Below, one piece after another: positions 43,792 to 53,417 of a stretch of DNA of 64,000 bases. Source of the DNA: MED-G105 sp038522945 (lineage in GTDB: Bacteria; Pseudomonadota; Alphaproteobacteria; Caulobacterales; Parvularculaceae); contig JBCBJV010000005.1 of NCBI GenBank assembly GCA_038522945.1, positions 1 through 64,000 on the forward strand, written 5' to 3'. The stretch's first letter is position 1. The number at the start of each line of letters is the position of its first letter. Under the pieces are notes generated by a model, which had not been told where the DNA came from, did not search any database, and saw only the letters and a list, made by a program, of their open reading frames with translations. The position numbers and the translations under genes were made by a program.

Positions 43792-45723
43792 CTATTCCGC
43801 CGCTTTTGGCAGGGGCACGTCGTCGTTTGCCGGTGCATTGGCCGCTGGATCGCGACCGCTCGCGCCAGCATTATCCCCGGCCTTATCACCAGCCTTACTC
43901 CCAGCAGTATTCTTATCAGCTGCCTTTTTGGTGGCCCGTTCCGCTTCGTCAGTGGCGTCGGACGGAGAATACCCTTCTTCTTCTTTTACGGCTTCCTTTG
44001 CGGGATTCTCGTTAGCGCCAGCGGCTTTGCCAGGGTCCGCTTTGGCCTTAGCTTTTGCCTCGCGCTGGGCTTCTTTCGCTGCCGCCCGCTCTTCGGCTCT
44101 CTGACGCTTCTTGGCGTCTTTGAGTTCTTTCTTCGTGGGTTCGGCTTCCGGCGCAGGTTGCGCGGCGGCCTCCACGCCCTCTTTGGCAAGGCGCTCCACA
44201 TTCACATAGTCGAGTTTACCGGTGCCAAGGACAGGTACTTCTGCCACCGAAACAATCTTCTTCGGCACGGCGATTTCGGGCACCCCATGGCTTTGGGCCC
44301 AGGCAAGTAACAACCCGCGATCAGGCTCCTGGCGATCGGTCACGAGCACGATCTGCTCGCCTTTTCGCTTGTCCGGCAAAATAGCTGCCGCGTGCATATG
44401 GTCAGGCCATACCGCCGTGGCGCAGTTTTCAACCACCGCCAGCGAGACCATCTCGCCGCCGATCTTGGCAAAGCGCTTCATCCGGCCGCGGATTGCAAGA
44501 TAGCCATCTTTGTCCAGGCTCACCACGTCGCCGGTATCGTGCCAGCCTTCTTCAAGGGGACGGATCTCGCCTGGTGCATTCGCGCGCAGATAGCCCTTCA
44601 TAATGTTCGGACCACGAACGAAGAGCCGCCCCGCCCCTTCCATGCCTTCAACAGGCTCAAGTCGGACGTCCACCCCTGGCAGCATTTTGCCCACTGTCCC
44701 GGAGCGAATGTCGCCCGGCTGATTGGCTGCAAGCACCGGCGAGCCTTCTGTCACACCATAGCCTTCAAGCACTTCGAAGGAAAAACGCCGTTCTGCCATC
44801 TGGCGCGTTTCGTCTTTAACGCGTTCCGCGCCGCAGACAGCGAGCCTGAGCGAGGTCATCCCACCATCGGAAGAAGCGCGCATATATTGCTGTAAAAAGG
44901 TGTCCGTGGCGAAGAGCACCGTGGAGCCGCTTTCAAAAATCCGCTTAGGAATGATTTTCGTCTGCAAGGGAGAGGGATGGAGTACAACCGGATAACCAAC
45001 AATCATTGGCCACAACGTCCCCGCCGTCAGCCCATAGCAATGGAACGTCGGCAAGGGATTAAAGAATACATCCGTCGGCGCGATCTCAACGTGCTCGGCA
45101 ATCTGTTCGATATTAGAGAGGATATTGGCATGGGAAAGCGCGACGCCTTTCGGATTTCCCTCCGTACCCGACGTAAAGAGAATGACGCCGGTCGCATCTG
45201 GGTGGGCGCGCTTCAAAAAGAGTTCCGGCAGCATGGGCCCGAGGAGCGCTTTTGCTTTGTCTACCGAGGTCACCTCTTCTTTGACATCCTCCAGGTAGAT
45301 GAACTCCAGCTCATCGGAGAGCCCGTCAACAAGATCACCGAGGTTTGCGATATCGATGAACTTGTGTGCGGTGATCACCTTCGTGACCTGGGACGTCCGT
45401 GCTGCTGATTTCAGATTCCGCACACCGGCGGTGAAGTTGAGCATAGCTGGCGTGCAGCCACAGGCATGAAGCGCAAACATGGCGATGGGCGCACCAACCC
45501 CCGTTGGCAGCAAAATCCCGACTGTTTCACCCGGCGACAGACGACGACTGAGGGGACCGCTTAAACCGAACGCGCCCCGAGCCATCTCAGAATAAGTGAG
45601 TTTGCGTCCGTCGCCATCAATCGCGGCGAGGGCCTTGCCCCCTTTTCGGCGGGCGGTCGCCAGAAACGACCGGAAAATTGTCCGGCGAGATTTGCGCTCA
45701 ATACGCTTGATCGGATCGCCCAT
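43792..45723 (-). CDS. Long-chain acyl-CoA/acyl-ACP synthetase with charged tail
   Basis: AMP-forming ligase that activates fatty acids; the sequence resembles the synthetase domain of Aas. 643 residues. Motifs in order are FTSGTEGNPKGVALSH (P-loop), GYGVTEGSPVLAAN, DTGDVVSLDKDGYLAIRGRMKRFAKIGGEMVSL and a lysine-containing GTGKLDYVN. From about residue 525 the enzyme fold is over and a tail of some 115 residues follows, almost entirely Lys, Ala, Glu and Asp, then Gly/Asn-rich. No acyltransferase domain is fused. AAAGGGAAG precedes the ATG. Confidence 0.9.
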   Translation of the reverse strand: MGDPIKRIERKSRRTIFRSFLATARRKGGKALAAIDGDGRKLTYSEMARGAFGLSGPLSRRLSPGETVGILLPTGVGAPIAMFALHACGCTPAMLNFTAGVRNLKSAARTSQVTKVITAHKFIDIANLGDLVDGLSDELEFIYLEDVKEEVTSVDKAKALLGPMLPELFLKRAHPDATGVILFTSGTEGNPKGVALSHANILSNIEQIAEHVEIAPTDVFFNPLPTFHCYGLTAGTLWPMIVGYPVVLHPSPLQTKIIPKRIFESGSTVLFATDTFLQQYMRASSDGGMTSLRLAVCGAERVKDETRQMAERRFSFEVLEGYGVTEGSPVLAANQPGDIRSGTVGKMLPGVDVRLEPVEGMEGAGRLFVRGPNIMKGYLRANAPGEIRPLEEGWHDTGDVVSLDKDGYLAIRGRMKRFAKIGGEMVSLAVVENCATAVWPDHMHAAAILPDKRKGEQIVLVTDRQEPDRGLLLAWAQSHGVPEIAVPKKIVSVAEVPVLGTGKLDYVNVERLAKEGVEAAAQPAPEAEPTKKELKDAKKRQRAEERAAAKEAQREAKAKAKADPGKAAGANENPAKEAVKEEEGYSPSDATDEAERATKKAADKNTAGSKAGDKAGDNAGASGRDPAANAPANDDVPLPKAAE

Positions 45724-45915
45724 GGCGTGTCTTCCCTTTAACGCTGCAACTTTGGTCTTTTGTGCGCTGCGCTTTCATTACCGAATTGACAGACACGAGG
45801 CAAAGAAAACTGACCAGCCCATTCCGGGCGTCCATTGCGATTGGATTGCGATATGGAGCCCAGTTCGAGGCAATTCCACCGGAGATCGAGCAAGAAAAGA
45901 CTGAACGCCCAAACC

Positions 45916-46614
45916 TCAACCAGATGTGAATTCGGCCATCTCGGTCAGGATTTTGGCTGCGGCGTCCTTCGGATTCTCAGCGGCCGTAATGGGCCGCCCG
46001 ATCACAAGATGGTCGGCGCCCGCGGCCAGCGCCTCGGCCGGAGTGACGATACGCTTTTGGTCATCTTGCGCTGAGAAAGAAGGGCGAACCCCCGGGGTCA
46101 CAATTTTCAGGGCATTGCCAAACTGAGCCCGGATAGCCTCGGCTTCCTTGGCGGAGGCAACAACCCCGTCGGCGCCTTCCCGCGCGGCCGTTTCCGCCCG
46201 GCGCAAAACCAGATCTTCCAAAGGCATCGAAATGCCCTCAGCTTCAATGGCTGCCTGATCAAGGCTGGTCAGGACGGTCACAGCCAAGATCTTTAATCGC
46301 GGATTATCACCGCGGCCGGCAACTGCATGGCGAACCACGTCAGCGCGAGCGTGTACAGTCAGAAAATCCCCGCCCAAAGAACAAACCGACCGCACCCCTT
46401 TTTCGACGGTCGCTCCGATATCGTGGAACTTAAAATCAAGGAATACTTTCTTGCCTGCCGCGGTTAACTCCTCGGCCAGGTCGAGACCACCAATTGGCAT
46501 TAATTGGTACCCGATCTTGTAGAATGAGCCAGATTCCCCAAGTGCGCTCACAAGACCTCGCGCATCATCTGTGGTGGGAACATCAAGGGCGATGATCAAG
46601 CGGTCGTCGGTCAT
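45916..46614 (-). CDS. pyrF: Orotidine 5'-phosphate decarboxylase
   Basis: Final step of UMP synthesis. 232 residues with the active-site block FLDFKFHDIGATV (Asp60, Lys62, Asp65), N-terminal LIIALDVP and C-terminal VTPGVRPSFSAQDDQKRIVTPAEAL...DHLVIGRPI. It starts nine bases after the nth stop on the same strand, with AGG upstream, so nth-pyrF form one unit. The downstream gap to the ligase gene shows no clear terminator. Confidence 0.97.
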   Translation of the reverse strand: MTDDRLIIALDVPTTDDARGLVSALGESGSFYKIGYQLMPIGGLDLAEELTAAGKKVFLDFKFHDIGATVEKGVRSVCSLGGDFLTVHARADVVRHAVAGRGDNPRLKILAVTVLTSLDQAAIEAEGISMPLEDLVLRRAETAAREGADGVVASAKEAEAIRAQFGNALKIVTPGVRPSFSAQDDQKRIVTPAEALAAGADHLVIGRPITAAENPKDAAAKILTEMAEFTSG

Positions 46615-46623
46615 AGCTTATGC

Positions 46624-47421
46624 CTATTCCTGAATAGCCTTTCTCCGGGCCCGAAGTGGTTGAGCGGCCGTCGTTGATTTGGTTTTCCTTTTAGGCCCCG
46701 CCTTCTTCTTAGCAGCTTTTTTCTTCGTAGCCTTTTTGGCAGATGCTTTTGCTTTAGACGCTTTTGGATCGGCAGGGTCCAGCGTTTTATCTTTGTAAAG
46801 ACAGATGTCGCGCACCTGACAGACCGGGCAATCTGGCGTGCGTGCCTTACACACGTACCGACCATGCAGGATCAGCCAATGGTGGGCATGGAGGAGATAT
46901 TCTTCCGGGGTGATCCGCTCCAGGCCTTTTTCCACTTCCAGCGGTGTCTTGCCAGGAGCGAGCCCCGCCCGATTGCCCACTCTGAAAATGTGCGTATCCA
47001 CCGCGATTGTGGGCTGCCCGAAGGCGACATTGCAAACCACATTTGCGGTCTTGCGCCCGACGCCCGGCAGCTGTTCCAGAGCATCACGATCAGCGGGAAC
47101 CTCCCCGCCATGCTCGGCGATAAGCTGATGGGAGAGAGCAACGACATTCTTGGCTTTGTTGCGCCACAGGCCAATGGTCCGGATGTATTCCCCTAGCTCT
47201 TCAACGCCAAGATCAACCATTTTTTGCGGCGTGTCAGCCACCTTGAAGAGCGGGCCGGTCGCCTTGTTGACCCCCACATCGGTCGCCTGCGCCGAAAGGG
47301 TCACGGCCACCAGAAGTGTATACGGATCTTTGTAATGCAGCTCCGTATCCGGCGCGGGCTTTGTTTCACTGAGGCGCGCGTAAAAATCTGCCGCCGCTTT
47401 TTTGGTCATTTTCCGAGGCAT
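46624..47421 (-). CDS. nth: Endonuclease III with lysine-rich tail
   Basis: Base-excision repair glycosylase/AP lyase for oxidised pyrimidines. 265 residues. The helix-hairpin-helix LPGVGRKTANVV holds the catalytic Lys124, Asp142 is in AVDTHIFRV, and the [4Fe-4S] cluster ligands are Cys191-x6-Cys198-x2-Cys201-x5-Cys207. The usual enzyme ends near residue 212; about 50 further residues are Lys/Ala-rich (histone H1-like), which could strengthen DNA binding. It is divergent from the OmpA-like gene. Confidence 0.97.
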   Translation of the reverse strand: MPRKMTKKAAADFYARLSETKPAPDTELHYKDPYTLLVAVTLSAQATDVGVNKATGPLFKVADTPQKMVDLGVEELGEYIRTIGLWRNKAKNVVALSHQLIAEHGGEVPADRDALEQLPGVGRKTANVVCNVAFGQPTIAVDTHIFRVGNRAGLAPGKTPLEVEKGLERITPEEYLLHAHHWLILHGRYVCKARTPDCPVCQVRDICLYKDKTLDPADPKASKAKASAKKATKKKAAKKKAGPKRKTKSTTAAQPLRARRKAIQE

Positions 47422-47536
47422 GGACCGGGTGTCTAGGGGCGGTGGGGCGACAATTCAATCCGTTTCTTGCTGGACAACAAACCGAGGCACGTTGCAAACT
47501 ATTGCCTGTCACTCAGACGGAGATGGGGAGTCTTCA

Positions 47537-48466
47537 ATGAAAACAAACGTTGTCCATGTGATCATGTTTTTTGGCTTGCTGCTTTTGCCAATTTCACCAG
47601 CAAGTTTTTCTCTTGCCTTGGCCGAAGCCAAAGAGCCCCACGGGGCGGTCACCCCCTATCCCGGATCGTCGATGACGCGCCGAACCGATGAAGGGTTCGG
47701 CAGCTATGATCTAGTGACCGGCTTTAACCCCGATGGTAAAACCGACGATGAGTTGTTTGAGACCCTGTCCGTCGATGGTGTGGTCACAAAAATGTCCTTT
47801 GAGAATCCAAAGGAACGATCGCACACGGAAATTTTCACCAATTACCGAGAAGCGCTTGAGAACGCTGGCTTCAACGTTCTCTTTTCTTGTGGTGACGAAG
47901 AATGCGGCCCGAATTACATTCGAAGCGGCTGGCAGCGTGTCACCGACATGACGTACTTTACGCCAAAGAAGCATTACCTTTCTGCGAGCGCCAACATTGA
48001 CGGACAAAAGCTTTATGTCGCGATGGTTGTCGCCCCTTTGCGCCACCAGATTTATATTGTCGAAGGTGGCGAAATGGAGCGAGGGCTCGTTTCTGCAGCG
48101 CTTATAACAGAAGGCCTATTAGCAAACGGACGGGTCATCCTGGATGGTCTTTTCTTTGCCACCGACAAATCTGACCTTTTGCCGGCGTCAACCCCTGCCC
48201 TAGAGGTGATTGCCGATTTCCTGAAGGCTAACCCTACATTGAATGTCTACATTGTGGGGCATACGGACAGTACCGGCGGCCTGGACTACAACTTAGCCCT
48301 TTCGCGCTCGCGCGCGCGAGCCGTGGTTGACGTGCTAGTTGCTGACTACGGTATCAACAAATCGCGTTTGGATGCTCACGGCGTTGGGCCCCTTTCCCCG
48401 GCAAGTTCCAATCAGGGCGAGCAGGGGCGCGCCGCCAATCGCCGTGTTGAAATGGTCGAACGGTAA
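47537..48466 (+). CDS. OmpA-like peptidoglycan-associated protein with DUF4892-type domain
   Basis: 309-residue exported protein. The ATG at 47537 has GGGGAG six bases upstream and gives a signal peptide (hydrophobic to residue 25). The N-terminal half begins with a YPGSSMTRRTDEGFGSYDL motif and resembles DUF4892, with a cysteine pair in SCGDEECG. The C-terminal OmpA domain (FFATDKSDLLPAS, GHTDSTGGLDYNLALSRSRA, RAANRRVEMV) binds peptidoglycan. The frame runs back to 47402, but that part overlaps nth and lacks a start signal. Confidence 0.88.
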   Translation: MKTNVVHVIMFFGLLLLPISPASFSLALAEAKEPHGAVTPYPGSSMTRRTDEGFGSYDLVTGFNPDGKTDDELFETLSVDGVVTKMSFENPKERSHTEIFTNYREALENAGFNVLFSCGDEECGPNYIRSGWQRVTDMTYFTPKKHYLSASANIDGQKLYVAMVVAPLRHQIYIVEGGEMERGLVSAALITEGLLANGRVILDGLFFATDKSDLLPASTPALEVIADFLKANPTLNVYIVGHTDSTGGLDYNLALSRSRARAVVDVLVADYGINKSRLDAHGVGPLSPASSNQGEQGRAANRRVEMVER

Positions 48467-48571
48467 CGTCCGGACGAGTGCCCGCTCGGCTATTGGTCGC
48501 ACGTGCCTGCTTCAGCTTGCACAATAGTCTTATCGGGCCTTTCGCGCGTACAATCTGTGCGAAAGGTTTTG

Positions 48572-49138
48572 ATGTTTATGCCCCGAATTCAATCATCCGC
48601 GCGTCGCCGCGCGATTGAGACCATGGCCCCCTACGCCAAAGGGCGTGCCCTTGATGAGCCGCCTCAGGTCAAAGGGGAGGACGGGGTATTTGAAGCCATT
48701 CTCTACCCTAATCGGTCGCTCCCGAACCGGGGTTTTGTGGCGGTGATGGCGGTGGTGATCACGGTTAATCTGACCCTGGGGCTTTATTTTTACTCCCTTG
48801 GGGCGTGGCCCGTCCTCGGGTTTTGCGGCCTGGACATCTTCCTCGTTTGGCTTGCCTTCAAGATCAGCTATCGTCAGGGGCGTCTTCACGAGCGGGTCCG
48901 CCTTACTGATACCGACCTCTGGGTCAGCCGGGTCTTGCCCTCGGGCCATGAGACCCGCTGGCGCCTCCAACCCTTTTGGACCCAGGTGCATATCGACAAC
49001 CCAGACGCCCATGAAGCGCAAGTGCGACTTGTCAGCAAAGGCCGTACCTTGATAATCGGCGCTTTCCTCTCCCCTAAGGAGCGGGGCGCATTCGGTGAAC
49101 GCCTGCGCCGAGCCTTGGATGAGCGCCAATCCGCCTGA
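48572..49138 (+). CDS. DUF2244 membrane protein
   Basis: A 188-residue integral membrane protein of the DUF2244 family. Two adjacent hydrophobic segments (GFVAVMAVVITVNLTLGLYFY and VLGFCGLDIFLVWLAFKIS) are followed by a cytosolic domain with ERVRLTDTDLWVSRV and a GAFLSPKERGAFGERLRRAL ending. In many alphaproteobacteria DUF2244 proteins lie near cytochrome oxidase or nth genes; nth is indeed close by. GAAAGG precedes the ATG at 48572. Function unknown. Confidence 0.82.
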   Translation: MFMPRIQSSARRRAIETMAPYAKGRALDEPPQVKGEDGVFEAILYPNRSLPNRGFVAVMAVVITVNLTLGLYFYSLGAWPVLGFCGLDIFLVWLAFKISYRQGRLHERVRLTDTDLWVSRVLPSGHETRWRLQPFWTQVHIDNPDAHEAQVRLVSKGRTLIIGAFLSPKERGAFGERLRRALDERQSA

Positions 49139-49209
49139 CGTCTGCCTGAAGCCCCGGGCCGCCCAGACGCCAAGCTGTTTTCAGCGCTAAACGAAAGAAG
49201 ACGCGCGCC

Positions 49210-49770
49210 GTGCTTACGTTTTTCACTGTTTTGATCGCTGTGCTCGCTGGCGCTTGCGGTCTTTATTGGCGCTGGAGCCAAAAGATCTCCGAAGAACTCC
49301 TCGAAGGCGCGGAGATCGCATGGGACCGCTATTGGGAAGCAGAGCCGGAGTTTCTCGGCGATCTCACCAAGCAAGAATTTCAAGCCGTTTATAGCAAAGT
49401 GAACTTCCCGCGCTTCCCAAAATACGTGCTCGGGTGCCTGATCGCGTTCGTGGCAGCGCTCCCCATCGTCTTTGGCATTCTCGGGCTCACGGTCTGGATC
49501 GGCGACCAGACCGGCCTTTTCGCCAAGCCGGACCAGATTGCCCAGTATGTGCCGCTCTCTGGGTTCAACCACAAGTCGATTACCGAGCAGCAGAAGCAGG
49601 AAATGGCCCTTTATCTGGCGCGGGATTTTGCGGGGTTCTACTACTTTTTCGGAGTGATCGCTGCGTGGTTAGTGACCGTTGCGCTGTTTGCGCGACACTT
49701 TTATCGCCACCGGCCGGGCTATCTGCGCGATGAGCTAATCCGCACTAGAGACGAACGCGGCGACAACTGA
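49210..49770 (+). CDS. Hypothetical membrane protein
   Basis: I do not recognise a family. The 186 residues have an N-terminal membrane segment (FFTVLIAVLAGACGLYW), an amphipathic helical stretch, a long hydrophobic segment (YVLGCLIAFVAALPIVFGILGLTVWIG) and a C-terminal one (FYYFFGVIAAWLVTVALFA), with a basic tail. Start GTG at 49210 with GAAAGAAG upstream. It follows the DUF2244 gene and precedes gloA in the same direction, so all three may share a transcript. Confidence 0.6.
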   Translation: MLTFFTVLIAVLAGACGLYWRWSQKISEELLEGAEIAWDRYWEAEPEFLGDLTKQEFQAVYSKVNFPRFPKYVLGCLIAFVAALPIVFGILGLTVWIGDQTGLFAKPDQIAQYVPLSGFNHKSITEQQKQEMALYLARDFAGFYYFFGVIAAWLVTVALFARHFYRHRPGYLRDELIRTRDERGDN

Positions 49771-49798
49771 CAACTCTCCCACCGGAAGGATGGTATCG

Positions 49799-50239
49799 AT
49801 GGAATATCTGCACACGATGGTCCGGGTTCGCGACCTAGAGGCATCCCTCGCATTCTACTGCAATGCCCTCGGGCTGGAAGAAACGAACCGCTATGACAGC
49901 GAAAAAGGGCGCTTCACCCTTGTTTTTCTGTGTGCCCCCGGTGACCGGGACCGCGCCAGCGAGGCCAAGAGCCCCTTGGTGGAACTCACCTATAACTGGG
50001 ATCCTGAAGAATACAGCGGCGGGCGAAATTTTGGCCATCTCGCCTATCGAGTGGACGATATCTACGCTGCGTGCGAACGGCTTCAGGCGGCTGGGGTGAC
50101 CATCAACCGACCGCCACGCGACGGGCACATGGCGTTTGTGAGATCGCCTGACGGCATCTCCATTGAGCTCCTGCAAAAAGGCGAGGCCTTAGCGCCCACC
50201 GAGCCCTGGGCCAGCATGGAAAACACCGGCGAGTGGTAG
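49799..50239 (+). CDS. gloA: Glyoxalase I (lactoylglutathione lyase), VOC family
   Basis: Converts the methylglyoxal-glutathione hemithioacetal to S-lactoylglutathione. 146 residues forming two VOC repeats. All four metal ligands are present: His5, Glu62, His80 and Glu123, and the length suits a nickel/cobalt-type bacterial enzyme. The sequence GGAAGG overlaps an upstream ATG at 49790, so the next in-frame ATG at 49799, eight bases away, is the better start. Confidence 0.92.
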   Translation: MEYLHTMVRVRDLEASLAFYCNALGLEETNRYDSEKGRFTLVFLCAPGDRDRASEAKSPLVELTYNWDPEEYSGGRNFGHLAYRVDDIYAACERLQAAGVTINRPPRDGHMAFVRSPDGISIELLQKGEALAPTEPWASMENTGEW

Positions 50240-50409
50240 CGGAGGCACAGACACCCCGCCACGGTTGTAGTTTATTGGTTCTTAACAATAATTCGCGATA
50301 GCGGAAGGGCCGTCCCTTGAGCCGGCTGACAATAATACCCAAGTCTAGCAGTCATCGGTTGGCCTTTGCGGCCTCGGTGCGTGCCTGATGTGACCCGGGG
50401 GGAAGTGCC

Positions 50410-51399
50410 TTGCCTAAACCGGCCCTAATGCTGGACACCGTTTCCAAATCGTTCGGCAGCTTTCATGCCGTGAACGAATTGTCGTTTCAGGTCGACCACG
50501 GGGAAATCTTCGGGTTTCTCGGCCCGAATGGTGCGGGGAAAACGACAACCCTGCGCATGATCCTGGAGATCATTCCGCCAACCAGCGGCCGCTTACAGGT
50601 TCTGGGCTCAGACTCCGCCATCAGTGTGCGGCGTAATATTGGCTATTTGCCGGAAGAGCGTGGGCTCTACCGGAAAATGAAGGCGTTTGAAACGATCTCT
50701 TACTTTGCTGAACTACGCGGCATGCCCGCTGGCAAAGCGAAGAAGCGCGCATTTGCGCTCCTGGAAGAATTCGGCCTTGGTGAGTTTGCCCGCAACAAGA
50801 ACGAGTCCCTTTCCAAGGGAATGGCGCAAAAAGTCCAGCTGCTTTCCACGATTGCTCACGACCCGGACTTGCTCATTCTTGATGAGCCATTTTCCGGGCT
50901 CGACCCTATCAACCAGGCAACCCTCGAAGATTTAATCCGCCGCCTGAAGGATCAAGGCAAGACAATCATTTTCTCCACCCATGTGATGGAACACGCCGAG
51001 CGCCTGTGCGACCGGTTCCTCATTTTGGCGAAGGGGACCAAACGATTTGAGGGCACATTGCGCGAGGCTCGGAGCGCCTTCCCGCCACAACTCATTGTAC
51101 GAACAACCGCTCAAGCAGAAATATTGAGTCGCCTGCCTAAAGTCGTGGCTATCGATGTCGTATCTGACGCCGGACCGGAAAAAGATTATCGGGTAGAACT
51201 TGAACGCGGTACAGATCCGCAAGTGTTCCTGCGCGCCGCGTTTGAAGCCGGTTTGCGTTTGAGCCGCTTTGAGGTCGCGAATGCCTCGCTCCATGAGATT
51301 TTCGTGAAGCTCGCCAGCGAAACCGGCGACAGCACTGACGGAAGTGGCCCAGCCTCACCGTCTCCCAATAACGCCGACAAGGAAGTACAAGCGGCATGA
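50410..51399 (+). CDS. ABC-2 transporter ATP-binding protein (NatA-type)
   Basis: ATPase of an exporter whose permease follows with an ATGA overlap. 329 residues: Walker A GPNGAGKTT, signature ESLSKGMAQKVQLL (LSKGM in place of LSGGQ, as in NatA-like proteins), Walker B LLILDEPFSGLDP, and a C-terminal regulatory extension of about 120 residues (DUF4162-type). TTG start at 50410 with GGGGGGAAG upstream. The substrate (sodium, drug or lipid) cannot be told. Confidence 0.9.
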   Translation: MPKPALMLDTVSKSFGSFHAVNELSFQVDHGEIFGFLGPNGAGKTTTLRMILEIIPPTSGRLQVLGSDSAISVRRNIGYLPEERGLYRKMKAFETISYFAELRGMPAGKAKKRAFALLEEFGLGEFARNKNESLSKGMAQKVQLLSTIAHDPDLLILDEPFSGLDPINQATLEDLIRRLKDQGKTIIFSTHVMEHAERLCDRFLILAKGTKRFEGTLREARSAFPPQLIVRTTAQAEILSRLPKVVAIDVVSDAGPEKDYRVELERGTDPQVFLRAAFEAGLRLSRFEVANASLHEIFVKLASETGDSTDGSGPASPSPNNADKEVQAA

Positions 51400-52910
51400 A
51401 AGCCTCCCTCCTGATCGCCTGGCGCGAGTACAAGCAATACGTTTTTTCCCGCGGCTTCATCCTGTTCCTGGTACTGCTGCCCCTGCTCGTTGTTTTCGGG
51501 GGCGCTGCGTTTGCCCTGATCGAACGCAGTAAACCGGTGCGCAACTTTGTGGTCGTCGATCAAACAGGCGACTATTCCGACGCGATCGCGTCAGCTCTTG
51601 ATCGTCAGCATACCCGCACAATCCTTGGCGCCTGGAACTTCTATATTGAAGCGGCCATCGACAGGGAACGCTATTCAACCGACGACTTGCCCTATCCATT
51701 TGATACAAGCGCCGTTTCTAATCGCCGCGTGCGCGACTTTGAAGAAGCCGGCGGCGTCGAGGCCGCCAATCGGGCCGTTCAACCCTTCCTGGCAAATACC
51801 GGGCTGACCTTCCCCGTCCCGAAGCGTAACTTTGAAATGCTTCCGGTGATCGATGAGATTGCAGGCGCACAAGACAAAGCCGCCGCGGCTGATGCGCTGC
51901 GCCCGTATCTGACCGGCGCGAAGGCCTATCCAGGGGCAGGTGAAGCCGCTCTGTTTGCGGCGATTATCATCCCGCAGGACTTTTCATTGGCGAAAGATGC
52001 GCCGAAGGGCGAGTACTGGTCCCAGAACCTCACTGACCCCTCTCTCCAGCTGGCGGTCTCACGGGCTTTGGAATCCTCTTTGCGCCGAGCTTATGCGAAA
52101 GACATGGGGCTTGAAGATGCGGCCCTTGAACAGCTGGCTGATATTGATGCACCGCTTACCGCCTTTCGCCCGGACCGAGCGACGGAAGACGCGGAGCTAG
52201 ACAAAATTGACCGGTTTGAAACGGCCATCCTGCCGGGCGCGCTAACCTATCTCCTCCTTACCATGATCTTTGGGGTCGGCAATTTGTTGCTCACCAACAC
52301 AATCGAAGAGCGCTCCAACAAGATTGTGGAGGTGCTACTTTCTTCGGTTACCGCTGACCAGCTCATGACCGGCAAGCTCATCGGGATCGCCGGTGTTGGC
52401 CTGACAATGCCAATGATATTTCTGCTCGCCGGAGCAGCCTCTTCGGCCTTCAGCATTATGAATGGCGGCACACCCAACGAGATCGTGACGACACTGCTCA
52501 CATCGAACCTTGTCCCGATCTATTTGTTCTATTTCATTTGTGCCTATGCGATCTTCGCTATGATCTTTTTGGCGATCGGAGCCATGTCCAACTCGCTCCA
52601 GGATGCCCAGACCTTTATGGGTCCGCTTGTGATGCTGGTCTTCCTCCCGGTACCGATTATTCCCATGGTGTTCCAGAATCCGAACGGGCTTATCGCGTCC
52701 ATCCTCACGTGGATCCCGATCTACACCCCCTATGCGGTGATGATGCGCGCGGCAGCGTCTCCCCCCATGTGGGAGATTATCGGCGCGACCATGTTAATGC
52801 TGGTTTTCGGGATTTTCCTCGCCCGCGTCATGGGCCGGATTTTCAAGAACGCTCTTCTCCAATCCGCCCCGCCGAAAGCACGAGACATCTGGCGCCTGGC
52901 AAAAGCCTGA
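51396..52910 (+). CDS. ABC-2 type permease (NatB/YhgE-like)
   Basis: Membrane partner of the preceding ATPase. 504 residues: one N-terminal helix (FSRGFILFLVLLPLLVVFGGAAFALIE), an extracytoplasmic domain of about 240 residues with many charged positions, then about five helices from residue 290 on, including the conserved EERSNKIVEVLLSSVTADQLMTGKLIG segment typical of NatB-like permeases. Co-translated with the ATPase gene. A small hairpin follows its stop. Confidence 0.9.
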   Translation: MKASLLIAWREYKQYVFSRGFILFLVLLPLLVVFGGAAFALIERSKPVRNFVVVDQTGDYSDAIASALDRQHTRTILGAWNFYIEAAIDRERYSTDDLPYPFDTSAVSNRRVRDFEEAGGVEAANRAVQPFLANTGLTFPVPKRNFEMLPVIDEIAGAQDKAAAADALRPYLTGAKAYPGAGEAALFAAIIIPQDFSLAKDAPKGEYWSQNLTDPSLQLAVSRALESSLRRAYAKDMGLEDAALEQLADIDAPLTAFRPDRATEDAELDKIDRFETAILPGALTYLLLTMIFGVGNLLLTNTIEERSNKIVEVLLSSVTADQLMTGKLIGIAGVGLTMPMIFLLAGAASSAFSIMNGGTPNEIVTTLLTSNLVPIYLFYFICAYAIFAMIFLAIGAMSNSLQDAQTFMGPLVMLVFLPVPIIPMVFQNPNGLIASILTWIPIYTPYAVMMRAAASPPMWEIIGATMLMLVFGIFLARVMGRIFKNALLQSAPPKARDIWRLAKA

Positions 52911-52919
52911 TAGGGCTTT
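52902..52919 (+). terminator. Possible weak terminator after the ABC-2 permease
   Basis: AAAGCC and GGCTTT form a six-bp stem around TGATAG (which contains the permease stop), followed by CTTCTC. Short stem and no T-run, so weak; it lies between convergent genes. Confidence 0.35.
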
Positions 52920-52940
52920 CTTCTCGTCGCCAGATAAGCG

Positions 52941-53141
52941 TTAAGCAGATTGGGCTTTTTCCGGGTCAAAGATGAAGTGCCGCCCGCAATAGCCACAAAC
53001 CGCCTCGTCGTCATCCAGGGAATACCAGACCAGTGGATGCCCCAGGGCACCGCCGCCGCCGTTACAAGAGATGCGCCTTTTGGCGACATAGATCACCTCT
53101 GGCGGCTGTGTGGTTGACTTGGTCTCGATCGTATCGGTCAT
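52941..53141 (-). CDS. CHCC zinc-finger protein (NDUFS6-like)
   Basis: Small zinc-binding protein of the CHCC family, related to the mitochondrial complex I accessory subunit. Ligands are visible in ISCNGGGGALGHP (Cys, His) and VCGYCGRHFIF (Cys-x2-Cys). Alphaproteobacteria often carry it as a complex I-linked protein. The ATG at 53141 gives 66 residues, the usual size; an ATG at 53204 with AGGAACTC upstream would add 21 and is not excluded. It lies alone between two ABC modules. Confidence 0.82.
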   Translation of the reverse strand: MTDTIETKSTTQPPEVIYVAKRRISCNGGGGALGHPLVWYSLDDDEAVCGYCGRHFIFDPEKAQSA

Positions 53142-53417
53142 GATGGAATAGACACTCGGCAAAAACTCTTCGGGGTGAATATCGCCAGCCGGGTCTATTT
53201 TCAATGGTCACTTGAGTTCCTCACTGATACGGGTGGCCCGGCGACTAGCCTGTCTTCTCGCATAGCTTAGCGGCTTGATAGATTTCCGCGATAGTCCCCC
53301 ATTGACCCGGACAGCTACCACGCCGATATCCCGATCGTCCGCTGGATGAGCACTGGCGGTGACTTGATTGCTCCGACACCCGACCTCCTCCACCCCTGAC
53401 CGGAAAGAGCCGACCCT

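Noticed and set aside
53208..53393. Short minus-strand frame between the CHCC gene and the ABC ATPase
   Set aside because: 61 residues without a ribosome-binding site or family features; it covers the upstream region of the ATPase gene.
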